The notes below the pieces were generated by a model, which searched no databases, was not told the DNA's origin, and saw nothing but the letters and a program-made list of their open reading frames with translations. DNA of 64,000 bases, from NCBI RefSeq assembly GCF_000023585.1, contig NC_012914.1:6919501-6983500 (forward strand), given 5' to 3'. Origin of the DNA: Paenibacillus sp. JDR-2 (GTDB lineage Bacteria; Bacillota; Bacilli; Paenibacillales; Paenibacillaceae). Positions 59,600 through 64,000 of this stretch are shown one piece after another. Positions within the stretch are counted from its first letter, which is position 1. Each line of letters opens with the position of its first letter. A program made the position numbers and the translations under genes.

Positions 59600-61435
59600 T
59601 TATTGTGCTGTAGTTGTAGCTGCGGGAGCATCCGGAGGGGCTGCGCCGTCTGGCGCCGTGCCATCCGGTGGAGCGGCGCCAGACGGCGGCATTTGACCGT
59701 CCATGCCCCGGCCGCCACCGCCGCCCATGCCGCCACGACCGCCGCGTCCGCCGCCCATACCGCCGCCAAATCCGCTTTGAGCCTCCGTAACGCCTGATTC
59801 ATTGACCCACGTGATGAGGGAGGAAGCCGTGAAGGATACGACTTTTGTTCCGCCGCTGTATTCACCGTCCGCGTAAAGACCATTCGTTGCCGTACCCGTC
59901 GACTTGCCGCCCGAGTAGATGGTGTAGGAAGCGTCTTTTGCCAGATCCGGCATACTGATGTAGACCGCCTGATAGTTTTTCGTCGGTGCATAAGTAGCAA
60001 TCGTTTTTCCGGACTCGTCTTCCAGATGAACCAGCGTACCCGCTTGCTGAGTCTCAGGGAACATCATCAGAATGCCGGCTTGCGTCGAGCTGTCCGATGC
60101 CGCCTGCACCATGCCGGAGCTGCCCGCCGCAACAAGCGTGCCGCCTGTCATGTTGAAGGTGCCGTCATAGTCCAGTGCGCCGTTGTTGTTCTCGGTCGGA
60201 CCGTTTACCATAACGGTGCCGCCTGTCATAACGATAGAACCATTTGCGTCAAGACCGTCGCCGTCAGCGTCCACATACAGGTTGCCGCCGCTGATGGTGA
60301 GTAGACCTTCCGAAGCACCGCTTGCCTGTTGACCGCCGCCGCCTGGCGCCGCGCCCTCGCCGCCGGAGCTGTCTGCGCCTGTTGCCGCATTTACGCCATC
60401 ATCGCTCGCCGCCAGCTTGATGTCTCCGCCTGCAATGGTAATATCGGCTGCTTCGATACCTTCATAGCTCTTCGTAATATCAATGCTGCCGCCCGCAATC
60501 TCTAAAGCTGTCTCGGCATGGATACCGTCATCGCCGGCTGCTATTGTCAAATCTCCATCTGAGATGGACAAACCACCTGTGCTGTGCAGGCCATCCTTGC
60601 CGGACTGGATGTTATACGTACCGCCTTGCAGGACAATGATTCCTTCTTCGCCTTCCGTATCATTCGTTGTCTTGATACCGTGGCCGGCTGCATCCAGCGT
60701 GAAGTCTCCGTCCTTCACCGCCACAAGGTCGCGCCCCATTACGGCATCGTCCGCCGCTTGAATATCAAACGTTCCTCCGGTGATTTTCAGCTTATCCTTG
60801 CTCGCAATCCCGTTGTTGTAGTTGCCTTGCACGGTCAGCTTGCCCGTGCCGTTAATCGTCATATCGTCCTTGCTGAAGATAGCTGCGTTAGGCTCGTCGG
60901 TCTCCGAATCCGGGAAGACATAGTCCGTTCCGTCGGATACCGCATTGTTAGTGCCCTCCGGCAGGGACAAGATCAGCTTGCCCGCTTCCTCCACGTAAAT
61001 CGGAGCGCTCTTGCTGTAATGGATCTCTGCTCCGTTCAAGACCAGACGGACTACGCCTTTATCGGCTACATTAACCACAATCTGACCTTCATCCAGCTTG
61101 CCGCTGGCTACGTAGGTTCCGGCAGCCGTAATCGTAATGATGCCATCCTTCACTTCCGCGCCGGAGCCATCAATCGTAGCCGTAGTTCCGTTTAAGGCAA
61201 TGTTCGTCACATCGGATGTGCTCCAATCGGTATACGTATCGTCCTCGTCGTATTCAACGGTATCATCCAGCTGATATTTTGCCGTTTGGACAGCTGCCGC
61301 CGCTTCGCTAGTAGTAGCCGAACCCGTGCTGCCCGTCGTATTGGCTCCCGCGTTCGTCTGGCTATTGCATGCCGACAAGGCCGCCGCGCATAATAGAATG
61401 AAAGCCAATTTGCCTAATCTCTTTTTATTGTTCAT
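59600..61435 (-). CDS. Carbohydrate-binding beta-helix lipoprotein (Cthe_2159/DUF4353-like)
   Basis: 611 residues. Lipobox LSAC (Cys about 23). Residues about 50-480 form right-handed beta-helix rungs with repeating GG and DDG motifs (AIFSKDDMTINGTGKLTVQG; GKDGLHSTGGLSISDGDLTI; AGDDGIHAETALEIAGGSID), as in the calcium- and polygalacturonate-binding Cthe_2159 family. The C-terminus is low complexity (Gly/Arg/Met-rich, then Pro/Ala/Asp). Third gene of an operon with VTC and DUF4956 proteins. Role at the wall unknown. Confidence 0.88.
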   Translation of the reverse strand: MNNKKRLGKLAFILLCAAALSACNSQTNAGANTTGSTGSATTSEAAAAVQTAKYQLDDTVEYDEDDTYTDWSTSDVTNIALNGTTATIDGSGAEVKDGIITITAAGTYVASGKLDEGQIVVNVADKGVVRLVLNGAEIHYSKSAPIYVEEAGKLILSLPEGTNNAVSDGTDYVFPDSETDEPNAAIFSKDDMTINGTGKLTVQGNYNNGIASKDKLKITGGTFDIQAADDAVMGRDLVAVKDGDFTLDAAGHGIKTTNDTEGEEGIIVLQGGTYNIQSGKDGLHSTGGLSISDGDLTIAAGDDGIHAETALEIAGGSIDITKSYEGIEAADITIAGGDIKLAASDDGVNAATGADSSGGEGAAPGGGGQQASGASEGLLTISGGNLYVDADGDGLDANGSIVMTGGTVMVNGPTENNNGALDYDGTFNMTGGTLVAAGSSGMVQAASDSSTQAGILMMFPETQQAGTLVHLEDESGKTIATYAPTKNYQAVYISMPDLAKDASYTIYSGGKSTGTATNGLYADGEYSGGTKVVSFTASSLITWVNESGVTEAQSGFGGGMGGGRGGRGGMGGGGGRGMDGQMPPSGAAPPDGTAPDGAAPPDAPAATTTAQ

Positions 61436-61468
61436 CGTTTCTCTTCCTCTCTAGGTAAATGGATTGGT

Positions 61469-62149
61469 TTAAGCTTCTGCTCCCGTAGGAGCCATCGTTA
61501 AGGAAATATCGAGATTGCCGTTCCGGCAGCGGATGGCGTCCAGCAGCTCCTTCTGATTCAGGGAAGGTTCAAGCGTGACGGCATAGACTAGCTCGTACAA
61601 GCTGCCAAGCTCGGTTGTTCTTACTTTTTTCAGCTCGTATTGCACGTTATAGATGTTGAAGACTTCGGTAAAAGCTTCTTCGTAGCTCAGATTTTCCGGA
61701 ATCGTTACCTTAAGAAGCTTCTGCGTGGACGACTTCGAGCCGAACTTGACGGCTTTCAGCAGGAACATCAGGAGACACAATACAATCGTGAACAGCACCG
61801 CGTAGCCGTATGCCCCAACACCGCAGGCAAGGCCGGAAGCCATCGTAAACAGGACAAAAGCGATATCCTTCGGATCGCCGGGCGCGCTTCGGAACCGGAT
61901 AATGGAGAAGGCGCCGGCCAAGCTGAACGCGCGGGCGATATTGCTGCCGATCAACAGGATAATAATCGCAACAATCGTCGGCAGGACAATCATCGTTAGA
62001 GCAAAATTCTGCGTGTAAACGGATTGCGTTTTCATATAGGTAAAGCTGATCATTGCGCCAAGCGCAAAGGATAATAACAGCGTCAACATAGCTTGGCCGA
62101 AGGTTAATTCGGTCACGGATGCTGTTGTGGAGAAAAGAGAATCAATCAT
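61469..62149 (-). CDS. DUF4956 membrane protein
   Basis: 226 residues from the ATG at 62149, which overlaps the VTC stop by 4 bp and has AAAGGAG about 10 bp upstream; the longer frame to 62305 runs inside the VTC gene. Four or so membrane helices fill residues 15-135 (LTLLLSFALGAMISFTYM; IVLPTIVAIIILLIGSNIARAF), then a small cytoplasmic alpha/beta domain (VTIPENLSYEEAFTEVFNIY). The family nearly always travels with VTC-domain polyphosphate polymerases. Possibly a channel or anchor for the polymer. Confidence 0.9.
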   Translation of the reverse strand: MIDSLFSTTASVTELTFGQAMLTLLLSFALGAMISFTYMKTQSVYTQNFALTMIVLPTIVAIIILLIGSNIARAFSLAGAFSIIRFRSAPGDPKDIAFVLFTMASGLACGVGAYGYAVLFTIVLCLLMFLLKAVKFGSKSSTQKLLKVTIPENLSYEEAFTEVFNIYNVQYELKKVRTTELGSLYELVYAVTLEPSLNQKELLDAIRCRNGNLDISLTMAPTGAEA

Positions 62150-62886
62150 AGTAAAAGGCGCTCCTTTATTCGTTCTTCGTGTCGGATATTCATTCGGTAT
62201 TCGTTGCCGTATTTCGAAAAGCCCGTCCGGAACATTCCAAGCTCCGACAGCAGCTGGGCGAGCCAGACCGGCACGGTCTTCTCGGCTTTTACTTCCATCA
62301 GCCACTGGTCCTTGGCCATCAGCAATTCCCCGTGGTCGCCGGCTTCCAGCAACAGATCATAACGTCTTGAGCGGATATTCGTATCGAAGGTGATCCGCAG
62401 ATCCCGGTTGTTTTTGCAAAACATCGCAATCCGGTCGTAAGCCAGGTATACCTTGGGCTGCAGTTCATACCGCCCGAGAAAATACTTGATCTCCTGAATC
62501 ACCTGCTTGTTCATATAAGGCTTAAGCTCCGGCTCAACTCCCGTGCGGACGAATTCATACGCTTCATCCAGCGTTAATCCCGTTCTACGCTTGTTCACCA
62601 GGCCGAACACTTTCTTCTTCAGCTCTAAGTACACCTTGGCGTCCGGCTTTGGAACCCCGTATGCCCTCAGTCTGAGCTTTTCCCTGTATTTCGGCTTCGC
62701 CAGACTGTTTCGGATAATCGAATGCTGGTCGGTATCGAAATACAGATTGCTTATGGAGTAGAATGGATTATTCTTGTTGTATTCGTCGAGCTCCATATAA
62801 TTAAGCAGCCTGTTATAAATCTCGTGGAAGGATTGGCTGTCCATCAAATACTTGCTTTCATAACGGTTAAACACCTCAATAGCCAT
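62146..62886 (-). CDS. Polyphosphate polymerase, VTC domain
   Basis: 246 residues, close to a bare VTC catalytic domain. Such domains make polyphosphate from ATP in a basic tunnel. Basic and acidic tunnel residues are visible: NRYESKYLMD, YREKLRLRAYG, VYLELKKKV, LAYDRIAMF, RITFDTNI and LMEVKAEKTVP. AAAGGAG lies 10 bp before the ATG. First gene of the operon; its promoter mirrors that of the divergent two-component system. Confidence 0.9.
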   Translation of the reverse strand: MAIEVFNRYESKYLMDSQSFHEIYNRLLNYMELDEYNKNNPFYSISNLYFDTDQHSIIRNSLAKPKYREKLRLRAYGVPKPDAKVYLELKKKVFGLVNKRRTGLTLDEAYEFVRTGVEPELKPYMNKQVIQEIKYFLGRYELQPKVYLAYDRIAMFCKNNRDLRITFDTNIRSRRYDLLLEAGDHGELLMAKDQWLMEVKAEKTVPVWLAQLLSELGMFRTGFSKYGNEYRMNIRHEERIKERLLL

Positions 62887-62933
62887 GGGTTCAGGCTCCT
62901 TTCCGTTTTGGCTTGCCGCCTGTTCATGACTGT

Positions 62934-62978
62934 ATCTTAGAAGGGCAACCTTTAATGAATCTTAAATGTTTGTAAATG
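62934..62978 (-). promoter_or_regulatory. Promoter and regulator boxes of the VTC operon
   Basis: On the minus strand, TTAA-type boxes spaced 10 bp (ending at 62952) lead to GGTTGCC and -10 TAAGAT (62939-62934). The segment 62965-62944 equals 63011-63032 on the plus strand at 21 of 22 positions. Confidence 0.7.
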
Positions 62979-63000
62979 TAAATTCGGCTGGAATTGGGGA

Positions 63001-63042
63001 TTAAGCAAAGTTAAGATTGATTAAAGGTTGCCTACTTATAAT
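63001..63042 (+). promoter_or_regulatory. Promoter and regulator boxes of the two-component system
   Basis: Three TTAA boxes at 63001, 63011 and 63021 (10-bp steps, as for OmpR/PhoP-type sites) precede -10 TATAAT (63037-63042). The boxes cover the -35 position. Autoregulation is likely. Confidence 0.7.
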
Positions 63043-63082
63043 AAGTTTACAAAGTCAGCGCTAACGAAAAGAGGAATGCTTC

Positions 63083-63760
63083 ATGCGAATACTGATTGTA
63101 GAAGACGAGGTCAACCTGGCCGACGCCTTATCTCAAATTTTGAAAAAGAATAATTACTCCGTGGACGTCGCTCATGACGGTCAATCGGGATTGGATAACG
63201 CCTTATGCGGCATCTATGATCTGCTGCTCCTGGATATCATGCTTCCGGAGATGGACGGGATTACGGTGCTGAAAAAGCTTCGCGAGGAAGGTATTGCGAC
63301 CCCGGTTATCATGCTTACCGCCAAGGGAGAAATAAACGATAAGATTACCGGGCTGGATTACGGAGCGGACGATTACGTAGCCAAGCCATTCTCGACCGGA
63401 GAACTGCTGGCGCGGATCAGGGCGGCATTACGAAGAAGGGGCGAGGTTGTTCCGGAGGATGGTCTGAAGTACGGCGATATCGAGCTTAACACCTCCAACC
63501 TGAAGCTGATGTGCAAAGGAAAGGAGCTTAAGGTAATCCTGAAGGAAAGCGAATTAATGGAGCTTCTTATTGCAAGGAAAACCGCGGTCACTTCCAAAGA
63601 ACAGATTATCGAGAAGCTATGGGGCTTTGATTCGGACGTGGAGCATAACAATGTGGAGGTTTATATCTCTTTCTTAAGGAAAAAGCTTGTGTTCCTGCAA
63701 TCCGGCGTAAAAATTAACACCATTCGGGGCGTTGGTTACGTACTGGAGGCGACCTCCTGA
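63083..63760 (+). CDS. OmpR-family response regulator
   Basis: 225 residues. Receiver with acidic pocket VEDE, phospho-acceptor D51 (LLLDIMLPEMDG) and Lys in DYVAKPF; winged-helix domain about 130-222 (EHNNVEVYISFLRKKL). AGAGGAA lies about 7 bp before the ATG. The stop overlaps the kinase start (TGATG). The mirrored promoters suggest that it controls both itself and the divergent polyphosphate operon. Confidence 0.94.
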   Translation: MRILIVEDEVNLADALSQILKKNNYSVDVAHDGQSGLDNALCGIYDLLLLDIMLPEMDGITVLKKLREEGIATPVIMLTAKGEINDKITGLDYGADDYVAKPFSTGELLARIRAALRRRGEVVPEDGLKYGDIELNTSNLKLMCKGKELKVILKESELMELLIARKTAVTSKEQIIEKLWGFDSDVEHNNVEVYISFLRKKLVFLQSGVKINTIRGVGYVLEATS

Positions 63761-64000
63761 TGTTTAATCGGCTGCGCAACCGCTTCCTGATCGTTAATAT
63801 GGTGATCATCAGCTTCATTATGATTCTGGCCTTTTCTTCCATTTATACGATTACCTATCAGAACAACCGCAAGACCATGAATGAGGATCTTATTCAAATA
63901 TCGGAGTTTTACCGTAAGCAGGAAGGCCCCGAGGGCGGCAAGTACAGCGGTGGAGGCGGTGGCCATGGACGCGGGGATATGATGGTTCCCGACGGCAAAA
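63760..64000 (+). CDS. Sensor histidine kinase, N-terminal part (partial)
   Basis: 80 residues before the window ends. ATG at 63760 overlaps the regulator stop by 1 base. One membrane helix (LIVNMVIISFIMILAFSSIY) is followed by the start of an extracellular region with a Gly/His-rich stretch (KYSGGGGGHGRGDMM). The catalytic domains lie beyond the window. Kinase identity is inferred from operon position. Confidence 0.8.
   Translation, partial: MFNRLRNRFLIVNMVIISFIMILAFSSIYTITYQNNRKTMNEDLIQISEFYRKQEGPEGGKYSGGGGGHGRGDMMVPDGK

Noticed and set aside
59161..60000. 279-codon minus frame crossing the end of the lipoprotein gene and into the glycosyltransferase
   Set aside because: It overlaps two well-supported genes in another frame, with low-complexity content and no start site.

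Overview
The window looks like a chromosomal segment of an endospore-forming, Gram-positive, Paenibacillus-like bacterium. The evidence is a complete GerA-type germinant receptor operon, an SLH-domain protein, class II aldolase FbaA, two Bce-type permeases, and strong AGGAGG-type ribosome binding sites with frequent TTG/GTG starts. No rRNA, tRNA, phage, transposase or cas gene was seen. Base composition was not computed. Family calls come from reading motifs, not from searches.

Layout. 0-5.5 kb: a cut-off membrane sensor, a 7TM-PAS-GGDEF diguanylate cyclase, a methyltransferase, and a divergent TetR/SDR pair. 5.5-8 kb: a divergent LysR/DHA2 exporter pair. 8-12.6 kb: a Bce-type antimicrobial-peptide module (response regulator and kinase on +, ATPase and permease on -, tail to tail). 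12.7-15.4 kb: SGNH hydrolase, fbaA, then a patch of gene remnants (small membrane ORF, LysR scrap, aldehyde dehydrogenase 3' end). 15.5-19.8 kb: an HscC-type Hsp70 and a J-like/TPR protein. 19.8-23 kb: a YhgE/Pip-type protein and an SLH protein. 23-29.8 kb: a probable phosphoester uptake operon (GntR regulator, two metallophosphoesterases, a DRTG tyrosine/lipid-type phosphatase, binding lipoprotein, two permeases, no ATPase). 29.8-34 kb: a cell-envelope O-acylation operon (DUF4358 lipoprotein, MBOAT, DHHW, DUF4358 lipoprotein) and a 38-residue membrane protein.

34-36.5 kb: FMN reductase and a LysR/SDR pair. 36.4-40.2 kb: germinant receptor in the order B-A-C. 40.3-44.3 kb: a glycosyltransferase divergent from an 832-residue choice-of-anchor-A / poly-Thr / DUF11 surface protein. 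44.3-46.5 kb: extradiol dioxygenase and esterase, divergent from an XRE-cupin regulator. 46.5-53 kb: an exporter behind a possible leader peptide, a Fur-box siderophore-binding lipoprotein, YfiT-like protein, and a run of small single-domain proteins (YjbR, YdeI, SRPBCC, GNAT). 52.2-55.7 kb: SRPBCC gene behind a triplicated 41-bp repeat, a MerR regulator with a 19-bp-spacer promoter, a Bce-type permease with no ATPase, and a gene-free stretch carrying four helically phased 23-bp palindromes. 55.7-59.4 kb: GntR/SDR/SDR cluster and a second glycosyltransferase. 59.6-64 kb: a VTC polyphosphate polymerase / DUF4956 / beta-helix lipoprotein operon, divergent from a two-component system that runs off the window. 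The two divergent promoters there are near mirror images.

Most promising unexplained signals: the palindrome array at 55380-55579, the 41-bp repeat family (52.7 and 57.3 kb), the mirrored promoter at 62934-63042, the phosphoester operon, and the poly-Thr surface protein with its neighbouring glycosyltransferase.
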